Positions 1 to 8,541 of a stretch of 64,000 nucleotides of DNA are shown here, piece by piece. A model generated the notes under the pieces. It ran no database searches. It saw only the letters and a list, made by a program, of their open reading frames with translations, and was not told the DNA's origin. A program made the position numbers and the translations under genes. The DNA comes from CAZHTS01 sp964535315 (GTDB lineage: Bacteria; Chloroflexota; Anaerolineae; Anaerolineales; Anaerolineaceae): NCBI GenBank assembly GCA_964535315.1, contig CAZHTS010000001.1, forward strand, positions 1 through 64,000. Reading direction: 5' to 3'. Within the stretch, counting starts at the first letter, position 1; every line of letters starts with the position of its first letter.

Positions 1-2825
1 TCACGCTTGCCCACCGTATGATCCGGCCGCGACGTCTCTTTCACCACCGTCGCCTCGATCTTGATCTCGCTCCCGGCTGCCGCCAGCTTCCAGTCTTCGT
101 TCGTCTGGATCACCACCGTGGTCGACTTGGTCTCACCCGGTTTGATGCTGCCTACGTTCCAGGTCGCCGGCGTGATGCTGGTCACGTACTCGCCGCCCTT
201 GGTGATCTTGATTTCCACTTCCACATCCGTGGCGTCCGAGCGGCTGCCCGTATTGCCCACGCTCACCTGGAAGTTGATCGGCCCGCAGCTCGAACCACCA
301 CCTTCGATCTTCACCACCAGGCTGGCATCGCTCGTCTTGGTCGGCGTGTTGGTCGGGGTGGGCGTATTCGTCAGCGTAGGCGTCCTGGTTGGAGTAGACG
401 TCTTGGTCGGCGTACTCGTCGAGGTCTTGGTCGGAGTATTCGTCGCCGTGGCTGTATTGGTCGGCGTGTTGGTAATCGTCGGTGTATTGGTCGGCGTCAA
501 AGTCGGGGTCGGGGTGTCCGTCGGACGTTTGGCGCACGAACCGGTCGTGGTCAACAAAACCGACGAAAGGTACGAAGTGCGATAAGTGACCGTCATCGAA
601 GCATAACCGGCGCCATCCAGGGAGAAGGTCTCGCCCGGAGCCAGGTTCAACGAACCGCTAACGGTCGGCTCAGTCAGGCTATAGGTACCGTTGCTGACCG
701 TACCGGAAATATTGCGAACGACAAAGGTAGCCGTCAAATCGTCGTTACAATACACTTCCAGATCCAACTGACCATCAATGATCTCGCGGGTGGGGGTCAG
801 CGTTGGCGTCGCCGTTTCAGTCGGCGTATAGGTGATCGTCGGTGTATTCGTGATGGTCGGCGTCAGGCTGGGCGTCCACGTCAGGGTAGGCGTCGAGGTA
901 TTGGTACGCGTGGGGGTAATCGAAGGTGTCAGCGTGTTGGTGCGCGTGTTGGTCGGCGTACGCGTGATGGTCGCCGTCGGCGTCAGGCTGGGCGTCCAGG
1001 TGATGGTCGGCGTCAACGTGTTGGTGCGGGTAAACGTGAGCGTCGGCGTATAAGTATTGGTTGGGGTGTAAGTTAATGAAGGCGTATACGTCAACGACGG
1101 GGTAAAGGTGCGCGTCGGTGTACTGGTAATCGTACGCGACGGAGTCTGGGTCTTAGTTGGCCGAGGGGTCTTGGTCGCCGTGGCCGTATTGGTATAGGTG
1201 CTGGTCGGCGATGGGCCTGGTGTAATGGTCGACGTAAATGTACGCGTCGGGGTCAGGGTACGCGTGTTGGTCGGCGTCCGGGTAATCGTTGGAGTATTCG
1301 TAATGGTGGGCGTATTCGTAATAGTGGGCGTCTTCGTGACCGTCGGCGTGTAGGTTTTGGTCGGGGTATAAGTTAACGAAGGCGTATACGTGACGGTCGG
1401 CGTATAGGTCAACGAAGGCGTATACGTAATCGTCGGGGTATTCGTTATGGTCGGTGTGTTCGTCCGGGTCGGCGTGTTCGTCCGGGTGAACGTCAACGTC
1501 GGCGTATTGGTAATGGTGGGCGTCAACGTATTGGTACGCGTATTGGTCGGCGTCTTGGTATTGGTCGGCGTCCGGGTGTTGGTCGGCGTATAGGTATTGG
1601 TCGGCGTCAACGTCGGGGTCGGCGTATTACTGGGTGTGGGCGTGATCGTCGGCGTGTCACTGGGCAGCGGCAAACAGGTGCCCGTAGCAGCCAGGTCAAC
1701 CCGCTCCAGGGTAGAGGTGGTATAACGCACGGTAACCGTTGCGTTCCCGGCCGCCCGGAAGGAAATACTCTGTCCCGAAGCCAGGTCGAGCGAATACGAC
1801 TGGGTAGATTCTCCCGGGGCCGTCACCGTGTACGTACCGCCGGTCAACGCACCGCCAACATTGCGAATGGTAAAGGTGGCCGACAGGTCGTTGTTACAGG
1901 CCACCGACAGACCGATGCGCGGATCCGAACGGGTCGCCGTGCGGGTCATGGTAGCCGTCGGCGGTACCGGTGTATTGGTTGCCGTTGGAGGAACAGGAGT
2001 ATTGGTGTTGGTGGGTGTGTTGGTGAGCACCACCATCGCAGCACCCACTTCCGGCACCGTCACGCTGATGTTTAAAGAAATTGAAGCGCTGCGTCCGCCG
2101 GCATCCGTCACCGTCAACGCCACCTTATAGCTTCCCGATTCAGCGTAGGTGTGAGTTGGGTTCTGCTCGTTAGAAGAAGCGCCATCCCCAAAGTTCCACA
2201 TCCAGGCGGTGAAAGTAGCGCCCTGGCTGGCGTCGGTAAAACGCACCGTGCCGTCCTCGCCGATATCAACCGAGAAACTGGCGCTGATCGGCGTAGTGGA
2301 GCCGCCCTCGCTCTGCTGCGTGGGCTGCTGTTCTTCCCCGCTCGTCTGGGTTTCTTTACCGCCGCTCGTCGAACTGGTCGCTGTAGCAGTGGGCGCAACC
2401 TCTCCCGCAGCTAACGTAGAAGTCGGCGTCGGGGTAAATCCCGCCGCCTCGTCTCCGCCGCTCACTACCGTCGCCGTCGCCTCCGGTTGCTCTGCTGTAG
2501 GCTGTTCTGCCGTAGGCTCAACCACCGGTTCAGCCGTGGGCTCTTCGACCACCGGCTCCGCCGTAGGCTCTTCGGCCGGGGGTTGCTCTTCCTCGGCCGG
2601 GGGCTGCTCTTCCTCAACCGGCTGCTCTTCTTCCTCGGCCGGCTGCTCTTCTTCCTGAGCAGGCTGCTCTTCGGTTGAAGGCTGCTCCTCGCTGCCTGTT
2701 CCACCCGAACCGGTAATGTCACCGCCGCTGACAGGCCCACATGCAGATAGCATGAGCGTCACAATCAGCAGGACGTTCAACAGGGTAAAGAGCTTTTTAC
2801 GAAAAGACCAGTTTGCTGTATTCAT
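1..2825 (-). CDS. PKD-domain, Thr-Pro-repeat lipoprotein (C-terminus beyond window)
   Basis: Translating the minus strand from ATG 2825 gives an open frame of over 940 residues that runs off the left edge without a stop. It starts with a basic stretch, a hydrophobic segment and a lipobox (LMLSAC), so it should be an exported lipoprotein. An acidic EEEQP-rich stalk follows, then a PKD domain with the motif WNFGDG, then long Thr-Pro repeats (TPTxTxTPT) that separate two related beta domains (around 1660-1950 and 530-790) containing C-N-[ND]-D-L-[ST]-A-T-F. Near the left edge lies a CARDB-like beta domain. A good Shine-Dalgarno (AGAGAGGTG) precedes the start. It lies 60 bases after the anti-sigma gene, so it may be the output of that sigma factor. 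Function is not known; a surface stalk or adhesin is likely. Confidence 0.85.
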   Translation of the reverse strand, partial: MNTANWSFRKKLFTLLNVLLIVTLMLSACGPVSGGDITGSGGTGSEEQPSTEEQPAQEEEQPAEEEEQPVEEEQPPAEEEQPPAEEPTAEPVVEEPTAEPVVEPTAEQPTAEQPEATATVVSGGDEAAGFTPTPTSTLAAGEVAPTATATSSTSGGKETQTSGEEQQPTQQSEGGSTTPISASFSVDIGEDGTVRFTDASQGATFTAWMWNFGDGASSNEQNPTHTYAESGSYKVALTVTDAGGRSASISLNISVTVPEVGAAMVVLTNTPTNTNTPVPPTATNTPVPPTATMTRTATRSDPRIGLSVACNNDLSATFTIRNVGGALTGGTYTVTAPGESTQSYSLDLASGQSISFRAAGNATVTVRYTTSTLERVDLAATGTCLPLPSDTPTITPTPSNTPTPTLTPTNTYTPTNTRTPTNTKTPTNTRTNTLTPTITNTPTLTFTRTNTPTRTNTPTITNTPTITYTPSLTYTPTVTYTPSLTYTPTKTYTPTVTKTPTITNTPTITNTPTITRTPTNTRTLTPTRTFTSTITPGPSPTSTYTNTATATKTPRPTKTQTPSRTITSTPTRTFTPSLTYTPSLTYTPTNTYTPTLTFTRTNTLTPTITWTPSLTPTATITRTPTNTRTNTLTPSITPTRTNTSTPTLTWTPSLTPTITNTPTITYTPTETATPTLTPTREIIDGQLDLEVYCNDDLTATFVVRNISGTVSNGTYSLTEPTVSGSLNLAPGETFSLDGAGYASMTVTYRTSYLSSVLLTTTGSCAKRPTDTPTPTLTPTNTPTITNTPTNTATATNTPTKTSTSTPTKTSTPTRTPTLTNTPTPTNTPTKTSDASLVVKIEGGGSSCGPINFQVSVGNTGSRSDATDVEVEIKITKGGEYVTSITPATWNVGSIKPGETKSTTVVIQTNEDWKLAAAGSEIKIEATVVKETSRPDHTVGKR
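330..520. repeat. Degenerate Thr-Pro coding repeat, block 1
   Basis: On the minus strand this stretch encodes about 60 residues of TPTxTxTPT linker, visible on the plus strand as recurring ggtcggcgt and ggtcggagt units in phase with the codons. It separates the second and third beta domains of the lipoprotein. The unit is not fixed in length, so it is a protein-level repeat rather than a microsatellite. Confidence 0.85.
800..1660. repeat. Degenerate Thr-Pro coding repeat, block 2
   Basis: About 290 residues of uninterrupted T-P-rich linker (TPT[RKNLI]T) are encoded on the minus strand. Short units such as gtcggcgta, tcaacgaaggcgtatacg and attggtcggcgt recur. Such length and self-similarity make it prone to slippage and assembly error, so the copy number could differ between strains. 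Confidence 0.85.
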
Positions 2826-2885
2826 GCCAACACCTCTCTCTTCCTTCCAGACAGTAACCGCCCCAGATCTACAGGATAAAATCCA

Positions 2886-3368
2886 TTAATGACGGCGCGT
2901 CAACCACACAACAATCAGACTCAAAACGATCAATCCCAGCACAAGCACGGCGGTGGAAATATCTTCCTGGGCTGCCGCAGGCAGTGCCGTTCCCAATAAG
3001 GGCGAAAAAAGAATAAAGCCAAAGAAAAATACTGCCGCCAGTGAGACTGCCGCCAGTTGCACCTGTCGCTGCCCCCAGAAAACCCTGAACCGATCCCAGA
3101 AGGAACCGGCTGATTTTTGTACACCCAACGTTGGCCACTCATTTCGTAACCTGCCGCGAATACGCTCTTTCATTTGTGGATCGGGAAGCTGATCCTTCAA
3201 AGTGTGTTTCAGTAGCGAGACCGTCTCTTCTAAAGGCATCCATTCATCATCGCGCTCCAGGTCATCATTGCTCGTCTCGGTCTGGCGATCATCGGACAAT
3301 AATTGGTCGGTAAACCGCGCCAACCGCTCATCTTGTATTGGGTTACTGGATTTCGGTAATTCATCCAT
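2886..3368 (-). CDS. Putative membrane anti-sigma factor
   Basis: The protein is 160 residues. The start chosen, ATG 3368, overlaps the sigma-factor stop by eight bases (ATGGATGA), a layout typical of translationally coupled sigma/anti-sigma pairs; the frame is open further upstream but inside the sigma gene. The N-terminal half is charged and presumably cytosolic. The C-terminal third has two hydrophobic segments (around residues 104-128 and 135-156) and ends in a basic tail. No zinc-binding HxxxCxxC motif is seen, so it is not a canonical ZAS anti-sigma factor. The role rests on position and topology; sequence similarity could not be tested. Confidence 0.65.
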   Translation of the reverse strand: MDELPKSSNPIQDERLARFTDQLLSDDRQTETSNDDLERDDEWMPLEETVSLLKHTLKDQLPDPQMKERIRGRLRNEWPTLGVQKSAGSFWDRFRVFWGQRQVQLAAVSLAAVFFFGFILFSPLLGTALPAAAQEDISTAVLVLGLIVLSLIVVWLTRRH

Positions 3369-3930
3369 AGGTCTCATCCATCCTCTTGCGAAGCTCAGCA
3401 ACCGCCCGGCGAAAGAGCGACTTTGTGGCCTCCAGAGATTGTCCATTCCGTATAGCGATTTCACCGAATGGCAAACCATCAGCAAACCTCATAAACAGAA
3501 CATCAGCATACTTCTCAGGTAATTGTTGGATGGCCTGGCGCAAAGCAGCCACCTCATCCTGTTGAACGGTATTGGCATGATGTTGAGATTGGGCCGCCTG
3601 AGAAATTGAGCCGGTTTCATCTTCTACCTCCAGTTCAAATTCAGAGACTGCCGGGCGCCTGGATCGGTAGTAGTTCGCAATCTGTCGCTTGATCAGGGTA
3701 CACAACCAGGTGCTGAACTGCGACCCACCCCGAAAGCCGGGTAACGACTTGGCTACGGCGATAAAGATTTCCTGAACGACGTCCTCAACATCTTGCTCTG
3801 GGATTTTAAAGCGCACTCTTTGATATACCATGGGCAAATAGCGCTCATACAACACATCGAACGCCGCATAACTTCCTTGCTGCGCTGCGAGGATCAATTC
3901 TTCATCTCTCTGTTTATACCGGTCAGCCAT
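3361..3930 (-). CDS. ECF-type RNA polymerase sigma factor
   Basis: This 189-residue protein has the two-domain ECF layout. Sigma-2 covers about residues 10-80 (FDVLYERYLPMVY, then DVEDVVQEIFIAV, then GFRGGSQFSTWLCTLIKRQ), followed by a variable linker. Sigma-4 covers about residues 125-185 (LRQAIQQLPEKYADVLFMRF, then FGEIA and ATKSLFRRAVAELRKRM). It would direct RNA polymerase to a dedicated promoter set. Translation from ATG 3930 is preferred; an in-frame TTG lies three codons upstream. No strong Shine-Dalgarno is seen. The next genes, an anti-sigma-like protein and a giant lipoprotein, suggest control of the cell surface. Confidence 0.9.
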   Translation of the reverse strand: MADRYKQRDEELILAAQQGSYAAFDVLYERYLPMVYQRVRFKIPEQDVEDVVQEIFIAVAKSLPGFRGGSQFSTWLCTLIKRQIANYYRSRRPAVSEFELEVEDETGSISQAAQSQHHANTVQQDEVAALRQAIQQLPEKYADVLFMRFADGLPFGEIAIRNGQSLEATKSLFRRAVAELRKRMDETYG

Positions 3931-4206
3931 GATATCCAAGAAGCTTATCTTATTAGTGGGATGGGGAAGTGAAAAAGGGTCGCTGCCACAAAGCTTTCAG
4001 TTTTGTAAGGCGCCTTGTAAACCGACAATCAAGCAGAGATCTAATCCACACCCTGATGGTTGGCGGATTAATACATCATGTACAATGATAACAAAGAATC
4101 TGGTTTTGCGCACTGTATTTTACTTCCAATCAGATTACAATATTATCGACAGGTAACCGTTATTTCCCCATCGTACCTATATCCGTATCTACAAGGAGTT
4201 TGCGCC
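3931..4206. other. Divergent intergenic region
   Basis: This 276-base AT-richer gap separates the sigma-factor gene from the solute-binding lipoprotein and must hold both promoters. A possible -10 (TACAAT, 4136-4141) faces the plus-strand gene but has no good -35. I see no ECF-type GGAAC/GTC pair, no RNA gene and no credible short ORF. Confidence 0.5.
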
Positions 4207-5055
4207 ATGAAAGCTCGTATCGCCTTATTGCTCGTTGTCAGCCTCCTGGGTGTATTGCTATTCACTGCATGCACCCCCGCCACCCCATCCCCCACCCCAC
4301 AGGCATCTGCCTCGCAGGCGCTCAACCCTCAACCTGCCGCCACAGTTGGCGGCGCGCCGGCGACAACACCTTCCACCGCCCCTGAAAGCCCCGCCGTAGC
4401 CGGCAGCAAGGATATGGGCGCCATCCAGCGCGACCTGACCCTCGACCCATCCATTACCACCGATTCCGACTCATGGCTGGTGAGCCAGTCGCTCTATGAA
4501 GGTCTCGTAAAACTGGATGCCAATAAACAGCTCCAGCCGGCGCTTGCTACCTCGTGGCTGATTTCAGAAGATGGCCTGGATTACATTTTCACCCTGCGTC
4601 CGGATGTCAAATTCCAGGACGGCACACTGGTGGACGCCGATCTGGTGGTCGCCAACTTCACCCGCTGGTTTGACCCGCAGGACCCGTTACACGGCGGCTA
4701 TACCTACGAAGCCTGGCGCACCCAATTCCTCGGTTTCAAGGGTGAAAAAGATGCTAACAAACAGCCATTATCGATTTTTGATGGCGCACAAAAGGTTGAT
4801 AACCTGACCGTATTGCTCCACCTCAGCCGGCAGGACCCGGAAATGTTGAACAAGCTGGCGCAGCCGGCGTTTGCCATTCTCAACCCAAAAATTCTAAAAC
4901 AACTGGGAGCGCAATACGGCAAAAAGGCCGGCACCGTCAGCGGCACCGGCCCCTATGTGATTAAAACCTGGTCTGATACAGAACTGATCCTCGAAGCCAA
5001 TCCGAATTATTACGAAACCGTTCAGCCCGCCATATTCCAATTCAAATGGCGTTAA
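4207..5055 (+). CDS. Truncated family-5 (peptide/nickel type) solute-binding lipoprotein
   Basis: The gene starts at ATG 4207 behind CAAGGAG. The 282-residue product has a signal peptide with lipobox (LLFTAC), a Pro/Thr/Ala-rich linker, and then the start of a DppA/OppA-like fold: DLTLDPSITTDSDS, LYEGLVKLD, LATSWLISEDGLDYIFTLR, VKFQDGTLVDADLVVANF, and finally GTGPYVIKTW and LEANPNYY. Family-5 proteins usually run to about 500-600 residues; this one stops just after the NPNY motif, where domain II should continue. The stop TAA is only seven bases from the convergent neighbour, and no remaining domain follows. It may be a remnant or a short sensor-type binding protein. No permease or ATPase gene is adjacent. 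Confidence 0.8.
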   Translation: MKARIALLLVVSLLGVLLFTACTPATPSPTPQASASQALNPQPAATVGGAPATTPSTAPESPAVAGSKDMGAIQRDLTLDPSITTDSDSWLVSQSLYEGLVKLDANKQLQPALATSWLISEDGLDYIFTLRPDVKFQDGTLVDADLVVANFTRWFDPQDPLHGGYTYEAWRTQFLGFKGEKDANKQPLSIFDGAQKVDNLTVLLHLSRQDPEMLNKLAQPAFAILNPKILKQLGAQYGKKAGTVSGTGPYVIKTWSDTELILEANPNYYETVQPAIFQFKWR

Positions 5056-5062
5056 TCACTGC

Positions 5063-6253
5063 TTAGCGGTAATTCCAGACGGGGTCTGTGTCGACCGCTC
5101 CGGCGTTTGTCGTCAGGCGGATAAAGGCATGGTCCCCGTCAGTTTTTACCAGATAGATATCGCTATCACCGCTCATATTGGCCTGAAAGACCACGTAGCG
5201 GTTATCTGGAGACCAGCTCAGGTCGCCGCCAAAGAACGCCCCCTTCGTCAAGCGTGTCAGCCCGCTGCCATCTGGCTTAATCAGATACACATCCCATTGA
5301 TCTCCATTCTGCTGTTTTTGCTTGAGCCGGAAAGCAATGTATACCCCATCCCCAGACCAGGCCAGATAGCCTTCCTCCGACTGACTGCTGGTAAGCCGTC
5401 TTTGCCCGCCGCCATCCCAATTCATCACGTATAATTCGGCATTGCCATCCCGCCAGGAAACGAACGCCAGTTGTTGCCCATCTGGCGACCAGACCGGGTC
5501 AGCGTCAGGTTGAGGGCTGTTGGTCAATTGCCGTAACTCGCTGCCATCGGCGTTCATCAAGAACAGATCCGCATTTTTGCTCCGCCCGGAAACAAAGGCG
5601 ATCCGCTGCCCATCCGGCGACCAGGATGGATGCGCGTCCATCGCCCCATCGTCGGTCAGACGTACCTGATCGCTGCCATCGGCGTTCATCCGGTACAACT
5701 CCCAGTTCCCATCCCGGGCCGACTCAAAAGCAATATAACGGTCATCGGGCGACCACGCCGGCCACCAATCCTTTCCTGGCGAATCGGTCAGGCGGCGCAA
5801 ATCGCTGCCATCCGCCTGCATCACATAAATATCCCAGTTTCCACTACGATTTGATGCAAAGGCCAGATAACGGCCATCATGCGACCAGGCCGGAAAACCA
5901 TCCTCGCCAGCATCATCGGTGAGACGCGCCAGTTCACTGCCGTCGGCGTTGACCGCATAAATATCTTTGTTGTGTTCTGCCTCAGAGACAAAAGCAATGC
6001 GCCCCTGCGGCGCCACCTGCACAATGGCGGTGGGCTGGGCAACCACCGGCGGTACCGGCGTGGCCGGTTGCAGCGTTTCGGTGGCAACAAACGCCGTCGG
6101 CGTTGTGGCCAGAACGGTTGCCACCAACGTTTCCTGAGCGCCGGCTGCACCACCCAGCCCCCCCTCCTCCATCGAGCAACTGGCCAGAGCCAGTAAGAAT
6201 ACCACCGCAGCCACACCCAACAACCATTTCGTATGGATAGAGCCAGATTTCAT
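5063..6253 (-). CDS. TolB-like beta-propeller lipoprotein
   Basis: The 396-residue product starts at ATG 6253, seven bases after AGGAGG; an in-frame GTG just upstream is less well spaced. It has a signal sequence with lipobox (LALASC), a Thr/Pro linker, and seven PD40 repeats of the form RIAFVS-DIYxMNADGS-LTRLT-PxWSPDG, enough to close a seven-bladed propeller. Such extracytoplasmic propellers bind peptides or other proteins. Nothing suggests a Tol-Pal system here. It converges with the truncated binding protein, with stops seven bases apart. Confidence 0.85.
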   Translation of the reverse strand: MKSGSIHTKWLLGVAAVVFLLALASCSMEEGGLGGAAGAQETLVATVLATTPTAFVATETLQPATPVPPVVAQPTAIVQVAPQGRIAFVSEAEHNKDIYAVNADGSELARLTDDAGEDGFPAWSHDGRYLAFASNRSGNWDIYVMQADGSDLRRLTDSPGKDWWPAWSPDDRYIAFESARDGNWELYRMNADGSDQVRLTDDGAMDAHPSWSPDGQRIAFVSGRSKNADLFLMNADGSELRQLTNSPQPDADPVWSPDGQQLAFVSWRDGNAELYVMNWDGGGQRRLTSSQSEEGYLAWSGDGVYIAFRLKQKQQNGDQWDVYLIKPDGSGLTRLTKGAFFGGDLSWSPDNRYVVFQANMSGDSDIYLVKTDGDHAFIRLTTNAGAVDTDPVWNYR

Positions 6254-6513
6254 CACACAACCTCCTCAGCCATTAATCATTATAAGTCTTTATTTTTTTC
6301 AGTCGTTCATCAAATATAGTAGGATGCGCTTCCAAAAATCGGTCGCACCTAACAAAAATAAAAGGTTCACCCTAAAAACCCGCCGAAAATCAGCTTCATG
6401 TTTTTAACAAACCGGGATATAATAAGTTTTGTTTCCCAATCATCCAGGAAAAATTTGACAGCCGCACCTGCTCGTCAAAACAATATTTGTATATTGCAAG
6501 GGGATACTGCTTC
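6254..6513. promoter_or_regulatory. Divergent AT-rich promoter region
   Basis: The gap separates the propeller lipoprotein from the beta-helix/sortase gene. On the minus strand a consensus -10 (TATAAT, complement of 6289-6294) lies about 35 bases before ATG 6253, but no convincing -35 is present at 16-18 bases. On the plus strand AAGGGG (6498-6503) is the ribosome binding site for ATG 6514. I see no RNA gene. Confidence 0.4.
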
Positions 6514-8541
6514 ATGAGGCGCCCAGACTTGAAAAACCTCCCCCATCGACAGCTATTATCACTTTCCGTCCGTACCTTTTTAGTAGCAGGGCTTTTATCC
6601 AGTCTATTTAGCCTTGAGCAGGTTCCGCCGGCCACCGCCGCCACGGTAACCATCACCTCGGTTACCACACCCCGAGACGAATTCGGCGAGGCCGGCAGCG
6701 GCTGCTCACTGCGTGAAGCCATCCAGGCAGCGATCACCCACGCCCCCTTCGGCGGCTGTCCCGCCGGCGGCGATACCGCCAACATCAATCTGCCCGCCGG
6801 TTATTATTACCTCTCGCGCTCAGGCAGCGACGATAACAACACCCGCGGCGATCTGGACTTCTTGCGCTCGAACATTCTCATCCAGGGAGCGGGAAACACC
6901 GTCACCCATATTTACGGCGTCGGCGACCGCGTCATCGACGTTCACGCCGGCAGTCAGGTCACCCTGGCGGACGTCAGTATCGAAAATGGCGTCGCCGCCG
7001 GCGGCAGCAGCTACCGCCGGGCCGACGGCGGCGGCGGTATTCGCAATTCCGGCTCGCTGACCATCACCAACTCAACCATCAAAGGCAATGTCACCGGAAA
7101 AGGCGCCGACCTGCCCCTCGCCAGCCGTTCAGAAGATGTAGCCGGCAGCGGCGGTGATGGCGGCGGTATCTACAACCTTGGGTTCCTCAAGCTGGCTTTC
7201 TCAACGGTTAACTACAACACCACAGGGCTGGGCGGCAATGCCCGCAACCTGGGTTATGGCGGCAATGGCGGCAACGGCGCCGGCATTTACAACGCCGCCA
7301 ACGCCTCGCTGGTCATCTACAACAGCACCATCGATCATAACCTGACCGGCAGCGGCGGCACCGCCAAAGCGTTCGAGTATTACGGGCACGCCGGTAACGG
7401 CGGCGGTATTTACAACCTGGGAACAGCCTGGCTGTACGACTCGACCATCAGCACCAATCGCTCGATCAACAACGAGCAATCTCCCGCCGGGCATGGCGGC
7501 GGCTGGTTCAATGCCGCCACCAGTCAGTCCTATTTCTCCTTTGTAACCATCGCCCAAAATCAGACCGGCTATGGCGGCTACGGCGGCGGCATCTATAGCG
7601 AGAAAAAAGGCAAAGCCACCGTGCGCAACACACTCATCGCCAACAACCGGGCTTTCAACCAGGGATGGGATTGCTTCGGAGAGCTTTATTCCGAAGACTA
7701 TAATTTCGTCTTAAACAATGCACGCTGTGACTGGCAAGGCAACACCTCCCACAATCACTACGGGCTCTTTAATGACCCGGAAGACGACGATGAAGACCCC
7801 ACCGACCCTCCCCTGGACGAAAAGTTGGATCTTGGTTCTCTGAGAAACAACGGGGGGCCGACATTTACCCACGCTTTGCCCACCCCCACCAACTGGACGA
7901 TTGCCTTGAACCGCATCCCGGTGGGCGTCAACGACTGCGGCAAGGCCACCGACCAGCGCGGCTGGCCCCGCCCCAGCCAGGGGTTCTGCGACATCGGCGC
8001 CTATGAATGGTCACCGCCCAATACACTGCCGCGCACCGGCTTTGCCCCCGACATTCAGACGACACTTCCGGCTCAACCGCTCGCAAAACGTTACGCCCAG
8101 TTGGATGGCCTGTGGCTGGAAATCCCGCGCCTCGAACAGCAAGTAAACATCACTGGCGTGCCAATCGTCGACGATAACTGGGACCTGACCTGGCTCAGCA
8201 GTCAGGCAGGCTACCTCGAGGGAACGGCCTACCCCACCTACGACGGCAATACCGTGCTCACCGCCCACTCACAGCTGGCAGATGGCAAACCAGGGCCTTT
8301 TGCCCTGCTGTATCGCCTGAACGTCGGCAATCTGATCGTCCTGCACGCCGGCGGGCAACGGTATGTGTATCAGATTCAAAACACTGCAAAAGTTGCCCCT
8401 AACGATGGCAGCGCCCTGGGACATAAAGAAGGCGACTGGCTGACGCTGGTTACCTGCCACGAATACGATCCCGGCAGCGGCGAATACCTGTGGCGCTGGG
8501 TCGTTCAAGCCGTGCGTATCAAAGTAACGCCTGAAGATTAG
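6514..8541 (+). CDS. CSLREA-type right-handed beta-helix protein fused to an LPRTG motif and a sortase domain
   Basis: The 675-residue product starts at ATG 6514, ten bases after AAGGGG. It has a signal peptide, then a CSLREAIQAA motif that marks the CSLREA domain, then a Gly/Asn-rich parallel beta-helix (GGGGI, GNGGGIYN, NSTI repeats). A choice-of-anchor-like end (DQRGWPRP, CDIGAYEW) comes next. LPRTG stands at residues 505-509. The C-terminal ~150 residues form a sortase-like domain: LEIPRL, catalytic His585 in LTAHS, Cys648 in TLVTC and Arg661 in YLWRWVV. The protein is expected outside the cell. Having a sorting-type motif and the sortase in one chain is unusual. The stop overlaps the convergent neighbour by four bases. 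Confidence 0.85.
   Translation: MRRPDLKNLPHRQLLSLSVRTFLVAGLLSSLFSLEQVPPATAATVTITSVTTPRDEFGEAGSGCSLREAIQAAITHAPFGGCPAGGDTANINLPAGYYYLSRSGSDDNNTRGDLDFLRSNILIQGAGNTVTHIYGVGDRVIDVHAGSQVTLADVSIENGVAAGGSSYRRADGGGGIRNSGSLTITNSTIKGNVTGKGADLPLASRSEDVAGSGGDGGGIYNLGFLKLAFSTVNYNTTGLGGNARNLGYGGNGGNGAGIYNAANASLVIYNSTIDHNLTGSGGTAKAFEYYGHAGNGGGIYNLGTAWLYDSTISTNRSINNEQSPAGHGGGWFNAATSQSYFSFVTIAQNQTGYGGYGGGIYSEKKGKATVRNTLIANNRAFNQGWDCFGELYSEDYNFVLNNARCDWQGNTSHNHYGLFNDPEDDDEDPTDPPLDEKLDLGSLRNNGGPTFTHALPTPTNWTIALNRIPVGVNDCGKATDQRGWPRPSQGFCDIGAYEWSPPNTLPRTGFAPDIQTTLPAQPLAKRYAQLDGLWLEIPRLEQQVNITGVPIVDDNWDLTWLSSQAGYLEGTAYPTYDGNTVLTAHSQLADGKPGPFALLYRLNVGNLIVLHAGGQRYVYQIQNTAKVAPNDGSALGHKEGDWLTLVTCHEYDPGSGEYLWRWVVQAVRIKVTPED

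Noticed and set aside
18..1076. Arg/Gly-rich long ORF on the plus strand
   Set aside because: It is the complement of the Thr-Pro repeats of the minus-strand lipoprotein; composition is an artefact of the repeat.
330..1660. Short repeated units resembling a CRISPR or satellite array
   Set aside because: Units vary in length, keep codon phase on the minus strand and encode Thr-Pro linker; there are no constant repeats with unique spacers.
4078..4206. 43-codon N-terminal extension of the solute-binding protein
   Set aside because: The signal peptide and ribosome binding site place the start at 4207; the extension would put sequence ahead of a lipoprotein signal.
5063..6253. Tol-Pal system component
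   Set aside because: The protein has TolB-like PD40 blades, but no tolA, tolQ, tolR or pal gene is near and the host is probably monoderm.
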